A stretch of DNA of 64,000 nucleotides from Gammaproteobacteria bacterium. Its GTDB lineage: Bacteria; Pseudomonadota; Gammaproteobacteria; Steroidobacterales; Foliamicaceae. Below are positions 18,286 through 27,902 of the stretch, piece by piece; positions within the stretch are counted from its first letter, which is position 1, and every line of letters begins with the position of its first letter. The stretch covers positions 124,001-188,000 of the forward strand of contig WTGP01000034.1 in NCBI GenBank assembly GCA_011523505.1, read 5' to 3'. Position numbers and translations under genes: made by a program. The notes beneath the pieces are model-generated. The model made no database searches, had not been told where the DNA came from, and worked only from the letters and a program-made list of their open reading frames with translations.

Positions 18286-19820
18286 CACGCGAAATGGTTC
18301 AAAAAATCAGCGAATTGCGCGACAGGGTAGCTCGCGCAGAACGGGGCGGTTCAGAAAAGGCGCGAGAGAAACATCTTTCGCAGGGCAAACTGATGGTCCG
18401 CGATCGCCTTGCAAGACTGTTTGACTCCGGGATTGTAGTAGAGGATGGTCGCCTGGCGGGCATCGAGCGAAATCTGCCTGGCGATGCGGTTGTCACCTGT
18501 ATTGGCCAGGTGAATGGCCGGGATGTTGCTGTGATTGCAAACGACATGACAGTCAAGGCGGGAACCTGGGGATACCAGTCGTTTGAAAAAATCATTCAGA
18601 TACAGGAGCTTGCGGCAAGGACCGGTATACCCTTGGTCTACCTGGTCGATTCAGCCGGGGCCCGCATTGATGATCAGTTTGATTGCTATTTGGGTAAACA
18701 TGCATGGGGCAATGTCTTTTACAACCAAGTGCAATTTTCCGGCGTGGTTCCGCAAGTTTGCGCCATGTTCGGGCCGTCTCCAGCCGGGTCTGCATATGTT
18801 CCGGCTTTATGCGACCTGATCATCATGGTCGACAAAGCGGCATCCGCATACCTGGGTTCCCCCCGTCTCGTGGAGATGGCCACCGGAGAGAAGGTCGATG
18901 CCGAAAATATGGGTGGCGCCCGAATGCATTGCACCATCAGTGGTCTTGGCGACATGCTGGTTGAGTCCGAAGAACAAGCGATAGACGCAATCAGGAATTA
19001 TCTGAGTTACCTGCCCGGATCCTGGTCCGAAAAACCGATGGACAGTGAGGCGGCGCCGCCAACTGAGATTCGAACTCCGGAAGAGATCATTCCAATCCAT
19101 CAGAACACTTCATACGACGTCCATGACCTCATAAATTCACTGATTGACGGTGGTTCCTGGTTTGAAATCAAGGAGCTGTACGCACCGGAGCTGACAACGG
19201 GCTTCGCACGGCTAGGCGGAAAAGCCGTCGGGATTCTGGCCAATAATCCGGCTCACAAGGGCGGTATCCTGTTTTCAGATTCTTCCGACAAGGGAGCCAG
19301 GTTTATCTGGCTGTGTAACGCCTTCAATGTTCCTTTGCTGTTCTTGCAGGACATTAGCGGATACATGATTGGGAGCGGCGTCGAAAAGTCCGGCATTATC
19401 AGGCATGGTGCGAAACTGCTGTTTGCCGTATGCGAGGCGAAAGTAGCTCGCATTGCGGTAATGGTGCGTAAGGGGTACGGCGGAGGATATTTGGCGATGT
19501 CCGGGGGTCCCACCAAGCCTGACGCCGTGCTCGCGCTACCAGTTGCCATGCCGGCCTTGATGGGCCCGGAAGCGGCTGTCAATGCTATGCATTACAACGA
19601 AATCGCGTCCCTTGAAGGCGAGGAACGCAAAGCGTACATCATTCAGAAACGTGATCACTACGCCAAGGACATAAATCCGTACGGTGCAGTAGACCGGTTC
19701 TTTTTTGATGACATTGTGGAACCGAACAAGTTGAGAGATGATTTGATAGCAAGATTCACGATCTACTCTCGCCGACGCTACCCTCGTATAGAGCGCCGAA
19801 ATGGCGTTTTCCCGGTCTAG
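18282..19820 (+). CDS. Acyl-CoA carboxylase carboxyltransferase (beta) subunit
   Basis: This 512-residue biotin-dependent carboxyltransferase is of the propionyl-/methylcrotonyl-CoA carboxylase type, with two crotonase-like halves. The N-terminal half has LVDSAGARIDDQF and MFGPSPAGSAYVPALCD, and YLGSPRLVEMATGE is typical. The C-terminal half has LFLQDISGYMIGSGVEKSG (about residues 355-375) and AMSGGPTKPDAVLALP. It moves CO2 from carboxybiotin to an acyl-CoA; the acyl group cannot be told. It overlaps the crotonase gene by ATGA and is followed 12 bases later by the biotin carrier. Confidence 0.93.
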   Translation: MTREMVQKISELRDRVARAERGGSEKAREKHLSQGKLMVRDRLARLFDSGIVVEDGRLAGIERNLPGDAVVTCIGQVNGRDVAVIANDMTVKAGTWGYQSFEKIIQIQELAARTGIPLVYLVDSAGARIDDQFDCYLGKHAWGNVFYNQVQFSGVVPQVCAMFGPSPAGSAYVPALCDLIIMVDKAASAYLGSPRLVEMATGEKVDAENMGGARMHCTISGLGDMLVESEEQAIDAIRNYLSYLPGSWSEKPMDSEAAPPTEIRTPEEIIPIHQNTSYDVHDLINSLIDGGSWFEIKELYAPELTTGFARLGGKAVGILANNPAHKGGILFSDSSDKGARFIWLCNAFNVPLLFLQDISGYMIGSGVEKSGIIRHGAKLLFAVCEAKVARIAVMVRKGYGGGYLAMSGGPTKPDAVLALPVAMPALMGPEAAVNAMHYNEIASLEGEERKAYIIQKRDHYAKDINPYGAVDRFFFDDIVEPNKLRDDLIARFTIYSRRRYPRIERRNGVFPV

Positions 19821-19832
19821 GAAGACAACGAA

Positions 19833-20045
19833 ATGGCCGAGATTCGCTGCCCTATGACCGGCGTCATCGCAAGGATAATGGTTGAAATTGGCGATACGGT
19901 AACCATCGGTGACACTGTTGCCGTGATGGAATCAATGAAGATGGAAATCCTGATTCAAGCTGATACCGGCGGTCGCATCAAGAGCATTCACGCATCGGTC
20001 GATGAAACGGTGGAGGAAGGTGATTTGTTATTTGAATGCGAGTAA
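19833..20045 (+). CDS. Biotin carrier protein (biotin/lipoyl attachment domain)
   Basis: This 70-residue stand-alone biotinyl domain has the attachment lysine in VMESMKMEI (about residue 35), a Ser variant of the usual EAMKM. Nothing but the barrel-sandwich domain is present: MAEIRCPMTGVIARI at the start and VDETVEEGDLLFECE at the end, with no Ala/Pro linker region. It completes the carboxylase with the biotin carboxylase at 15970 and the carboxyltransferase at 18282. It converges with the TetR gene, leaving 12 bases. Confidence 0.92.
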   Translation: MAEIRCPMTGVIARIMVEIGDTVTIGDTVAVMESMKMEILIQADTGGRIKSIHASVDETVEEGDLLFECE

Positions 20046-20057
20046 GAAACCCGGCTG

Positions 20058-20714
20058 TCATCGTTTTTCGCCATTGGGATTATGGCAGCCCAGTAACCGA
20101 AACACGTTGTCTGCGTAGACGGAAACAATGGTGTTCCGCGACAGGCGACCGCCCGGTTTGTACCAACTTGCAACTCCCGACAGCATTGAAAGGATGCCGA
20201 AGGCTGTCATTTGAAGGTCGTCAATTCGAAAATCTCCTTTTTCCTTCCCATCGCGAAGAATGTCTATCAGGATATTCTCGTAATCTTTTCTCAACTTGAT
20301 TATTCTCTCCCGATTCGCGGCAGCCAGACTTCGCAACTCACTGTTTCCGACGAAAACCTGGTCTCGCCTTTCCATATGAACCATCAAATGAACGGACACG
20401 AATGTGCGCAACCTGCTTTGTGGCCCCTCATTTGCGACGGACAATTGTCCCAGGCTACGATTCGTCAAATCCTGTATCGCATGCTCAAGCAGTTCGACAA
20501 GCAGTTGTTGCTTGCTGCCAATATAATTATATAGCGAAGGGGCCTTGAGTCCAACTTCGTGGGCGAGCATTCTCAGGCTGGTTGCTTCGTAACCATGCGT
20601 CGCGATCAGTTGAAATGCAGTGTTCAGAATATGGTTCCTCATTGCACTTGCAGGACGTGCTTGAGCGTCGGCATTAGCCGGTTTCGTCCGCCTGTTTGCC
20701 TCGTTTTTTGTCAT
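20058..20714 (-). CDS. TetR-family transcriptional regulator, probable island regulator
   Basis: This 218-residue TetR repressor has an N-terminal helix-turn-helix (AMRNHILNTAFQLIATHGYEA through LKAPSLYNYIGSKQQLL, about residues 24-72) and a variable ligand-binding domain. It is the only regulator in the island. It overlaps the oxidoreductase gene by 4 bases at the end of the minus operon that starts behind the operator at 28341, so it would be autoregulated. By inference it binds the CTAACG-N2-CGTTAG palindromes at 8931, 17412, 28341 and 33222. Many TetR regulators of acyl-CoA pathways respond to a CoA intermediate; that is only a family-based guess. Confidence 0.9.
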   Translation of the reverse strand: MTKNEANRRTKPANADAQARPASAMRNHILNTAFQLIATHGYEATSLRMLAHEVGLKAPSLYNYIGSKQQLLVELLEHAIQDLTNRSLGQLSVANEGPQSRLRTFVSVHLMVHMERRDQVFVGNSELRSLAAANRERIIKLRKDYENILIDILRDGKEKGDFRIDDLQMTAFGILSMLSGVASWYKPGGRLSRNTIVSVYADNVFRLLGCHNPNGEKR

Positions 20715-23700
20715 TTCTCTCCTGCCAGCAAATCGTTGCCTTCCCGATAAGAACGCGATTTTTCGAGTAATGTACTTTGCTCGTCTGCCTCGACCGTCAA
20801 TGTTGTTGTAGCTGTTTCGGCCTGGCTACCTGAAGGATCCTTGCCACTCTCCTTGCGACCCGGCCACTCGTTGCTTTTTTTCACAATGGTCCGAATTGCC
20901 TCTTGCATTTCCTTTTCCTTGAAGAATCCGAAACCTCGAACAGTGTCCGGGATCTGCGCGAGTTGCACGGCTTGCGGATAATCGTTCTGACTCAAATTCC
21001 GTGAAATTATGCTCATAAGATTCAGGTAGCTGTCCCGTAGCCGGCGCTCCAGTTTTCGCTCTTCGGTTCGTCCAAATGGATCGAATTTACGTCCTCGCAG
21101 CCAGCGCAATTTCCAGAAGAATCGTAAGGGAAACTTCATCCAGGACGAAAAGTTCATTTTCGTCGGCCGACCTGTAGCCTTATCCATGGGGGCGATCCCA
21201 GGAGGCGACATGTGAAAGGTAATCTTTGGATTGCCTGCGAATTGCTGTTTCAGGCGTTCTTCGAAGCGGCCATCCGAGAACAAGCGCCCAATTTCATATT
21301 CATCCTTGATTGCCATCACTTTGTACGCGTTACGAACTACGGCCAAGGCAAACTCGTTCTGTTCATCGGGAAGCATTTTGTCGGCGGCAATCGCATCATT
21401 GCAAGCACTTACGTATCGTACTGCGTAGTCGGAGTCCTGATAAGCCCTCAGGTCCGCCGCGCGCCTTTCCATGGCCTCGGCAATCGAGTCGGACCGGCGC
21501 CACTCCTCAGGCCTTTCCAATTCGGCGCGCGCACTGCTTATTTTTTCCGGAAACGCTGAGAGTACCCGGCCCAAAGCCAGGGCTTTCTTGTTCCGTTGAA
21601 TTGCGACACCGTTAATTTCAATCGCCCGTTCAATAGCCGAAATACTGACAGGCAGTAACCCTTCCTGCAGCGCGAAGCCCAACATTATGATGTTTGCCGC
21701 GGTTGGCTCCGCGAAGAACTCTCGAGCCAGCAGGGAAGCATCTAACCGAAACAAGGATTTTTCGGGCAGCAGCTCCTCGTATACGGACAAAAATGGCCCG
21801 GAGGAAAGATCCAGATCTCGGCGTTGATGGAATTCTGATGTGGGGTAAACGAACGTGTCCAGTACGGCTCTGGTAGTTTTCTCGTTAATTGTCTGCACTG
21901 CTTCATATTGAGTCGCAGCTACCAGGTCTGAGCCAATCACGACATCCGCTTGCGAACTCTCGATTCGATACGGCCAGATTTCATTGGCCTGCTTGAATAC
22001 ACGGAGGTGGCTATAGACTGCACCGCCCTTTTGCGCCAGGCCCGTCATGTCATAGGTGTTGGCGCCAAGATTGTCCAGCCGGGCTGCCATTACCAGCAAT
22101 GCTCCGGTAGTCACGACACCGGTTCCGCCTACGCCGGCGATCAGGATGCTGAAGGTTGTACCCGGAATCCCCGCCCTGGGCGGGGCTTCAATATGCTCCG
22201 CAAGCTCGAAAAGATCCAGACTTGCTTTCCGGGTCCGCAACTCCACTCCTTCGACACTGACAAACGAAGGGCAGAAACCGCGCAAACAGGAGTAGTCCAC
22301 ATTGCAGCTGGATTGATCGATGGTGCGTTTGCGACCAAATTCCGTTTCCAGAGGAAAAATCGACATGCAATTCGATTGTGTAGAGCAGTCACCACAACCT
22401 TCGCAGACCAGGTCATTGATGAATATTCTTCTTGTTGGTTTTGGTAGTTTGCCCCGCTTGCGCAGTTTCCGCTTCTCATTTGTGCACTGTTGCACATACA
22501 GAACAACACTCACTCCACGAGCGTCCTGGCATTTCTTGTGTACCAGCGGTAACTCATCCCGATGATAGAGTTCAACCTGATCACTTGTTTCCGCAATCGA
22601 CTTCAAGCTCTGCGGTTGGTCCGAAACAATATGAATCCTGGAGACCTGCTCCGCCAGTAACTGACTTGTAACGTCCTGCACAGATGGTCCGTTATTGATG
22701 GATTGGCCGCCGGTCATGGCAATCGTGCCGTTGTAGAGCAGTCTGAACGTCATGTCGGATCCGGCCTGGACGGCCGCCCGGATTGCAAGGGAGCCCGAAT
22801 GGTTGTAGGTTCCGTCTCCCATGTTCGCGTAGGCGTGAGCGCCATCGACAAACGGTTCTATGCCAATCCAGTTCGCGCCTTCGCCACCCATCTGTGTGAC
22901 GGGAACATGAGTTCGGTCCAGCATTTGGACAATGCTGTGGCAACCGACCCCGGTCAGCACCACTCCTCCTTCGGGTGCGACTGTAGACGTATTGTGTGGA
23001 CACCCGGAGCAATAGTTGACCTTGCGCAAAAGAGGGCCCAGTCGAATATTGTTTTGAGATACCGCGCGCAGTCCAGGCAGCGCGCTGCTTACCGGCGGAC
23101 TGCGTGAATGTATGTCTTCGATATTCTTTTCCAGACGCGCTGCGAGAACTTGCGCGACGGATACGCAATTAAGCGGTTCATCCGCAGCCAGTAGCGGTTT
23201 ACCGGATTCATCCAATTTACCGGTCAGCACGGGCCTGTCCGGCCTGTTGTAGAGCAATTGCGCAATCTGCGGCTCAATTTGCGCGCGTTTTTCCTCAACA
23301 ACAAGCAACTCTCTTGCGTTGGCTGCGAATCTCTCGATTTTCCGGGGCTCGATGGGGAAGACACAGGCCAGCTTGAGAACGCCGATACCCAATTCGCGTG
23401 CGGTCGTTTCCTCGATGCCCAATAACTCCAGTGCGCCCCGTACATCACCAAAACTCTTGCCTGCGGTAACGATGGCCAACGTGGAGGGCATTTCCAAACC
23501 GACCGTCACACGGTCGAGTTCGTTTGCCCTGAGATACTTCGCGACTGCCGGCAACTTTTGACGCACCAATCTCTTGTCCTGCTCGCCGACGGCGAGTAAT
23601 TCAAGCCGTATGTTGCGATCGGGTTCCGACAATTCATCGGAAGGTATTTTCGATTGCACGTCCGCCTGGTCGAATTCAACGACAGCCGTCGAGTCGACGG

Positions 23701-24370
23701 TCTCATTTACACACTTGATCGCTACGTAGAGGCCGGAATACCTGGATAGGGCTATGCCATGAATTCCGTATTCAATATACTCAAGAACGGAGGAAGGATA
23801 GAGTACGGGAATACCAGTGGCTGCAAGCGACAGGTCCGTTTGAAAGGCAGCTCCCGAAGATTTGCCGGGATGATCGTCCCCTACCAGCAGCAGTACCCCG
23901 CCATTCCTGTCGGTTCCTGCAAGGTTCGCGTGTTTGAAGGCGTCTCCCGACCGATCAAATCCCGGGCCCTTGCCATACCAAATGCCAAACACCCCGTCGA
24001 ATTTCCTTTTGCTGAAGAGGGCGGCCTGCTGCGTGCCCCAGATTGACGTTGCCGCCATATCTTCGTTTACGCCAGGCAGGAAGAAAATGTCGTTTGCCGC
24101 CAAGCGATGACTGATGCGCGTTAATTCAAGGTCGTAATTGGCTAAAGGAGACCCGGGATAGCCACTCACAAAACCGGCCGTGTTAAGCCCGTTTCCTGCA
24201 TCGAGCTGTTTCTGAATTATCGGCAGCCTTGCAAGAGCCTGTTTGCCGGTAATTACAAATTGTCCGCGTTCCAGTTCCCACTTGTCTTCAAGTGAAACGG
24301 ACTGCAATTTCTCCCTGACTTGTTCGCCCGGTCCGGACACACTAGAACTCACTCTGGATTGTTGGATCAA
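20711..24370 (-). CDS. Fused indolepyruvate:ferredoxin oxidoreductase-type 2-oxoacid oxidoreductase
   Basis: This 1219-residue single-chain 2-oxoacid:acceptor oxidoreductase is of the long IOR type, converting an aryl or branched 2-oxoacid to acyl-CoA and CO2 and reducing ferredoxin. The N-terminal pyrimidine-binding half has SGYPGSPLANYDLE and LPGVNEDMAATSIWG. The TPP-binding core has VNYCSGCPHNTS and NMGDGTYNHSG. A cysteine cluster CEGCGDCSTQSNC with further Cys suggests an Fe-S site. The gamma-type part (LIAGVGGTGVVTTGALL through GLAQKGGAVYSH) is C-terminal. It overlaps the amidohydrolase upstream by 29 bases and tetR downstream by 4. It probably supplies the acyl-CoA for the carboxylase route. 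Confidence 0.92.
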   Translation of the reverse strand: MIQQSRVSSSVSGPGEQVREKLQSVSLEDKWELERGQFVITGKQALARLPIIQKQLDAGNGLNTAGFVSGYPGSPLANYDLELTRISHRLAANDIFFLPGVNEDMAATSIWGTQQAALFSKRKFDGVFGIWYGKGPGFDRSGDAFKHANLAGTDRNGGVLLLVGDDHPGKSSGAAFQTDLSLAATGIPVLYPSSVLEYIEYGIHGIALSRYSGLYVAIKCVNETVDSTAVVEFDQADVQSKIPSDELSEPDRNIRLELLAVGEQDKRLVRQKLPAVAKYLRANELDRVTVGLEMPSTLAIVTAGKSFGDVRGALELLGIEETTARELGIGVLKLACVFPIEPRKIERFAANARELLVVEEKRAQIEPQIAQLLYNRPDRPVLTGKLDESGKPLLAADEPLNCVSVAQVLAARLEKNIEDIHSRSPPVSSALPGLRAVSQNNIRLGPLLRKVNYCSGCPHNTSTVAPEGGVVLTGVGCHSIVQMLDRTHVPVTQMGGEGANWIGIEPFVDGAHAYANMGDGTYNHSGSLAIRAAVQAGSDMTFRLLYNGTIAMTGGQSINNGPSVQDVTSQLLAEQVSRIHIVSDQPQSLKSIAETSDQVELYHRDELPLVHKKCQDARGVSVVLYVQQCTNEKRKLRKRGKLPKPTRRIFINDLVCEGCGDCSTQSNCMSIFPLETEFGRKRTIDQSSCNVDYSCLRGFCPSFVSVEGVELRTRKASLDLFELAEHIEAPPRAGIPGTTFSILIAGVGGTGVVTTGALLVMAARLDNLGANTYDMTGLAQKGGAVYSHLRVFKQANEIWPYRIESSQADVVIGSDLVAATQYEAVQTINEKTTRAVLDTFVYPTSEFHQRRDLDLSSGPFLSVYEELLPEKSLFRLDASLLAREFFAEPTAANIIMLGFALQEGLLPVSISAIERAIEINGVAIQRNKKALALGRVLSAFPEKISSARAELERPEEWRRSDSIAEAMERRAADLRAYQDSDYAVRYVSACNDAIAADKMLPDEQNEFALAVVRNAYKVMAIKDEYEIGRLFSDGRFEERLKQQFAGNPKITFHMSPPGIAPMDKATGRPTKMNFSSWMKFPLRFFWKLRWLRGRKFDPFGRTEERKLERRLRDSYLNLMSIISRNLSQNDYPQAVQLAQIPDTVRGFGFFKEKEMQEAIRTIVKKSNEWPGRKESGKDPSGSQAETATTTLTVEADEQSTLLEKSRSYREGNDLLAGEK

Positions 24371-25655
24371 AATTGCTGTCGCGCAGGATCAGTAATATCG
24401 AATTGAGAAGCACGTTTGCACCACGTTCAAGAAACTCGAAGTCCGTCCATTCGTCATGGCGGTGGCTTATTCCGCCCTTGCTCGGTACAAATATCATGCC
24501 CGCAGGCGCTATGGATGCGATAACCTGAGCGTCGTGCCCTGCGCCCGAAGGCATGGTAATAAAATCCGAATCCGTAGCCTGGGCGGCTTCACGAATTTTG
24601 GCTGTCACTCTGGACGACATACGAGCCGGGGAAGCGGCGCAAATTTCTCTTGAACTGACATCCAGCCTGTACTTTCTTGCGCACGTTTGGGCATGCGCGA
24701 CTGACGCAGAAACCAACTCATCCAGTTTTTGCTGCGAGAAGTCCCGAATTTCCTGTATTACAAGACATCGATCGGGAATACGCGATGGAAAACCAGGGCT
24801 CACCTCCACGGTGCCAAACGTTGTTCTTACGCGCCCAGGTGTGCCGGTTTCAAGCACATGCGCTCTTGCCCCGTGGATGAATTCCAGCGCTCCGGTGAAA
24901 GCGTCGCGGCGCAAGTCCATCGGTACCGTACCTGCGTGGCCGGATTCGCCCGCAAAGACGTACTCAATCTGCCGCCCACCGGTGATCTCGTCCACAATTC
25001 CGATCGGAATGTTCTTGCTTTCGAGAACAGGTCCCTGTTCGATATGCAGCTCGACATAGGCAAGGATATCGCCGGATTCTCGCTTTGCCTCTGCAAATCG
25101 TTCCGGCGAAAAACCGGCGGACTTCATTGCTTCCATCAAGGGAGCGCCCGAGCTGTCGCGGGCTTCTTCAATCTCTTCCAGTGACATCTGCCCGGCCAGG
25201 GCCTTCGACCCGAGGAGATCGTAGTACCTTCCTTCCTCCTCCACGAAGGCCGCGGCTTCAAACGCAACCGTTGCGTTTTCCTTCGTCTCTTTCAGGCGTC
25301 GGGCAACCTCAATTGCGCCCAATACACCATAAGCGCCGTCAAATGGACCACCACCCGGCACCGTATCGACGTGCGAGCCCGACATTACGCAGGGCCGATC
25401 GCGATCGCCATAGCGAATAAACAGGTTCCCGACCGCATCATCGTAGGCAAGCAGGCCGGCCGATTCCGCCTCTGATTTCAACCAGGCCCGAGCCTGTTCG
25501 TAAGATCGACTGAAGCTGGGTCGCGTTATTCCTTTTCCCGGCACCATTCCGAAGGAAGCCAGCACTTCCAATGAGTCTTGCAGCCTTTCGGGATTGACTT
25601 TGCATTGACGCTCAAATTCTGCATTTTCCGACATGACTCGGTTATTGCTACCCAT
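24342..25655 (-). CDS. Zn-dependent amidohydrolase, M20 carbamoylase type (allantoate amidohydrolase / N-carbamoyl amino acid hydrolase / beta-ureidopropionase)
   Basis: This 437-residue dinuclear-metal hydrolase is of the carbamoylase branch of M20. Metal-binding motifs are GSHVDTVPGGGPFDGAYG (about residues 92-110), EEEGRYY (about 138), HIEQGPVLE (about 205) and the C-terminal SHRHDEW; AGESGHAGTVPMDLRRDA is the dimerisation and substrate region. Relatives remove N-carbamoyl groups or split ureido compounds, so it may release a free amino acid from an N-substituted precursor. An alternative start MSENAEF lies a few codons inside. It sits between the M24 gene and the oxidoreductase in one operon. 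Confidence 0.9.
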   Translation of the reverse strand: MGSNNRVMSENAEFERQCKVNPERLQDSLEVLASFGMVPGKGITRPSFSRSYEQARAWLKSEAESAGLLAYDDAVGNLFIRYGDRDRPCVMSGSHVDTVPGGGPFDGAYGVLGAIEVARRLKETKENATVAFEAAAFVEEEGRYYDLLGSKALAGQMSLEEIEEARDSSGAPLMEAMKSAGFSPERFAEAKRESGDILAYVELHIEQGPVLESKNIPIGIVDEITGGRQIEYVFAGESGHAGTVPMDLRRDAFTGALEFIHGARAHVLETGTPGRVRTTFGTVEVSPGFPSRIPDRCLVIQEIRDFSQQKLDELVSASVAHAQTCARKYRLDVSSREICAASPARMSSRVTAKIREAAQATDSDFITMPSGAGHDAQVIASIAPAGMIFVPSKGGISHRHDEWTDFEFLERGANVLLNSILLILRDSNFDPTIQSEF

Positions 25656-25673
25656 TGCGCACCCGCCATTTCA

Positions 25674-26897
25674 CTATTTTCGAAAGAGCTTCGCCGGAGT
25701 TTCATTCAGAACTTCACACCCGTCGGCGGTAACCCGGATGGTTGCACTCGTGCACATGCCCATCTCTTGTGAGTAAGCCATAGCACCGGGAACCAGGTGA
25801 AAGCACATGTTTTGCTGTAACGCTCTCTTTTCCCCCTTCCGTATGCTGATGATCTGCCCCTCACCCCAATCAGGTGGGTAATTGACTCCGACAGAATATG
25901 CCGCTCTACTCTTATGCTCATATCCAAAGCCGTTCTGCTCAAAAACAGAGTGAACCTTGGCATCGACCTCTTCACAAATGGCCCCCGGTCTGATTTCACC
26001 GAGACCGACCTCAAGCGCTTCGATCGTGGTATCGGCCAGCTTTAGAAAATCCCTGTGAGGCTCGCCTACCGCAACTCCCCGGAACAGGGCACCGCAGTAT
26101 CGGTTCTTTGACGCGGCAATCTCCATGATGCAAAAGTCATTTTTTTCTATTTTCCGCCCCCGCCAGGTTGCGTGGCAGATACCTGCGCGTGGCCCCGAAA
26201 CAATAAAATTCGGCAAGCCCGTGTACTCCGCTCCCGCTTCGCACCAGGCTTTATGCAGTGCCCCGGCGACCTGGTCTTCGGTTACACCGGGTTCAACCGC
26301 TTCTATACCTGCCTGAATGGCCTTATCCGCGATGTGCGCGGCCTGCCGGATCATCTCTACTTCTTCCTCGCTTTTTATCATTCTTGCGGACTCGACAATC
26401 GACGAGCAGTCAACCAATGTACTCTCCGACAATATGCCGCTTAAGGTCTCATATTCCCGCACGGTGAAAAAGAACCCCGCCTTCTCTACACCCAGTCTCT
26501 TATTCGCCAGATCACGTTCGTCAAGCACGTTTGCGACCACTTCCTCCGGCATTTCGTGATCTTCGATGAACACCATGTCCGATAGCCAGGAAAATTCCGG
26601 CGCATTGCTGATTACTTCAACCTTCCGACCAATAATGACCGGTTGTTCGCGCGGAGATATGACCAGGCAGTGATATCCGTAGTAACCGGGCGTTTCGTAT
26701 CCGGTGAGATAGGTGATGTTCTCCGGAGAACGCACCAGAAGGGCATCGACTCCGGCATCCGTTATTCGTTGAATTACTCCGTCGTACCGCCGGAGGTATT
26801 CGGATACCGAAAAAGGCAATTTCGTATTCTCCGCCATATTGAGCGTTGCGCCGGACGGAGCCGTATAGCATTTGCTTTCGAAGGTAACTTTTTCCAA
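25674..26897 (-). CDS. M24-family protein, creatinase/ectoine-hydrolase-like, with metal ligands lost
   Basis: This pita-bread-fold protein of about 407 residues has the N-terminal domain ending near residue 170 (MIKSEEEVEMIRQAA starts the catalytic domain). In metal-dependent M24 peptidases the ligands are Asp, Asp, His, Glu, Glu. Here the Asp-Asp segment reads MEIAASKNRYCGALFRG and the His block reads AYSVGVNYPPDWGEG, so the usual ligands are not visible. Creatinase and ectoine hydrolase (DoeA) show the same loss and hydrolyse C-N bonds without metal. The YPPDWGE block resembles ectoine-hydrolase-type members. The start is TTG at 26897 with GGAG upstream; an ATG at 26837 lacks a Shine-Dalgarno but is possible. 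Confidence 0.82.
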   Translation of the reverse strand: MEKVTFESKCYTAPSGATLNMAENTKLPFSVSEYLRRYDGVIQRITDAGVDALLVRSPENITYLTGYETPGYYGYHCLVISPREQPVIIGRKVEVISNAPEFSWLSDMVFIEDHEMPEEVVANVLDERDLANKRLGVEKAGFFFTVREYETLSGILSESTLVDCSSIVESARMIKSEEEVEMIRQAAHIADKAIQAGIEAVEPGVTEDQVAGALHKAWCEAGAEYTGLPNFIVSGPRAGICHATWRGRKIEKNDFCIMEIAASKNRYCGALFRGVAVGEPHRDFLKLADTTIEALEVGLGEIRPGAICEEVDAKVHSVFEQNGFGYEHKSRAAYSVGVNYPPDWGEGQIISIRKGEKRALQQNMCFHLVPGAMAYSQEMGMCTSATIRVTADGCEVLNETPAKLFRK

Positions 26898-26942
26898 TCT
26901 GGTGCTCCAGCGTTTGCTCGTCAGTCTATGCGGGCTATAGAT

Positions 26943-27899
26943 CTAGGCGACGTCATGGCTTCGCCTGAAGCCTTTGAGGCTGCCTGCCCGTACCAGCTTT
27001 CCCGGCAGCGTGCGAAAAAAGATCTCCTCCGCCAGTCGTCCGCACTCGATTAACCTCTCCAGGTCGATTCCTGTTGAAATGCCCATTTCTTCGCACATGA
27101 AAACGAAGTCTTCCGTGCAGATATTTCCCGCTGCGCCCGCACCCGTAAACGGGCAACCACCCAGTCCCGCACATGAGGTGTCGAACCGCGCTACGCCCAA
27201 ACGCAGTCCAGCATAGGCATTCGCCAACCCGACCCCCCGCGTGTCATGCAAGTGAAGTCCAATCTCGAAATCGGGCCACCTTTCCCGAACCGCGCCAATT
27301 TTTCTCTCAATTTCCGGCGGTGTGGCCCAACCAACCGTGTCGGCCAGATAGATTCCCCTGAGCCTGATGCCTTGCTCCCCCGCCACCTTTTCCAGAAGCC
27401 TGACCATCAAGACAACTTGTTCGGTGGAGATTTCACCTTCAAGGTTACATCCGAAACTCGTCATGATGTAGCCGAACTCCACAGGAATCCCGCGTTGCTT
27501 GTAAACAGACAAGTAACGGCGTTGTTCCTCAAGCGTTTCCTCAAGATTCATGCCGGTATTTCTTCTGCTGAAAGACTCGGATGCCGAAACTCGAATGGCC
27601 CCTTCGATATCGACCGGAAGCGTCAAGGCGCGCTCCAGCCCCTTCATGTTCAGGAATAGTCCCAGGTATTTGACGCCGGGCCTACGGTCGATACCCCGGA
27701 TGACCTCAGCCGCGTCAGCCATTCCGGGGACCTTCTTGGGATTAACGAAGGAAACGCAATGAATTTCCTCCACCCCCGTTTCAGCCAGGGATTCAATAAA
27801 GCGAATCTTGTTTTCAGTCTTTAGGGGTCGTGTTTCTATCTGAATGCCTTCACGAGGCCCTTCTTCGCGCACAAAGACCGACTCAGGGAAGTCCGCCAT
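26943..27899 (-). CDS. HMG-CoA lyase-like DRE-TIM enzyme
   Basis: This 318-residue TIM-barrel enzyme is of the hydroxymethylglutaryl-CoA lyase family, which splits HMG-CoA to acetoacetate and acetyl-CoA. The first active-site block is REEGPREGIQIE, where classical lyases have REVGPRDGLQNE, so the catalytic Asp is Glu. The metal-binding LHLHDTRG (about residue 215) and the Cys loop GLGGCPFTGAGAAGN (about residue 245; classical GGCPYAPGA) are kept. The changes suggest a lyase for a different 3-hydroxyacyl-CoA. It lies 3 bases after the cupin stop and is the second gene of the operon. Confidence 0.87.
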   Translation of the reverse strand: MADFPESVFVREEGPREGIQIETRPLKTENKIRFIESLAETGVEEIHCVSFVNPKKVPGMADAAEVIRGIDRRPGVKYLGLFLNMKGLERALTLPVDIEGAIRVSASESFSRRNTGMNLEETLEEQRRYLSVYKQRGIPVEFGYIMTSFGCNLEGEISTEQVVLMVRLLEKVAGEQGIRLRGIYLADTVGWATPPEIERKIGAVRERWPDFEIGLHLHDTRGVGLANAYAGLRLGVARFDTSCAGLGGCPFTGAGAAGNICTEDFVFMCEEMGISTGIDLERLIECGRLAEEIFFRTLPGKLVRAGSLKGFRRSHDVA

Positions 27900-27902
27900 A
27901 CC

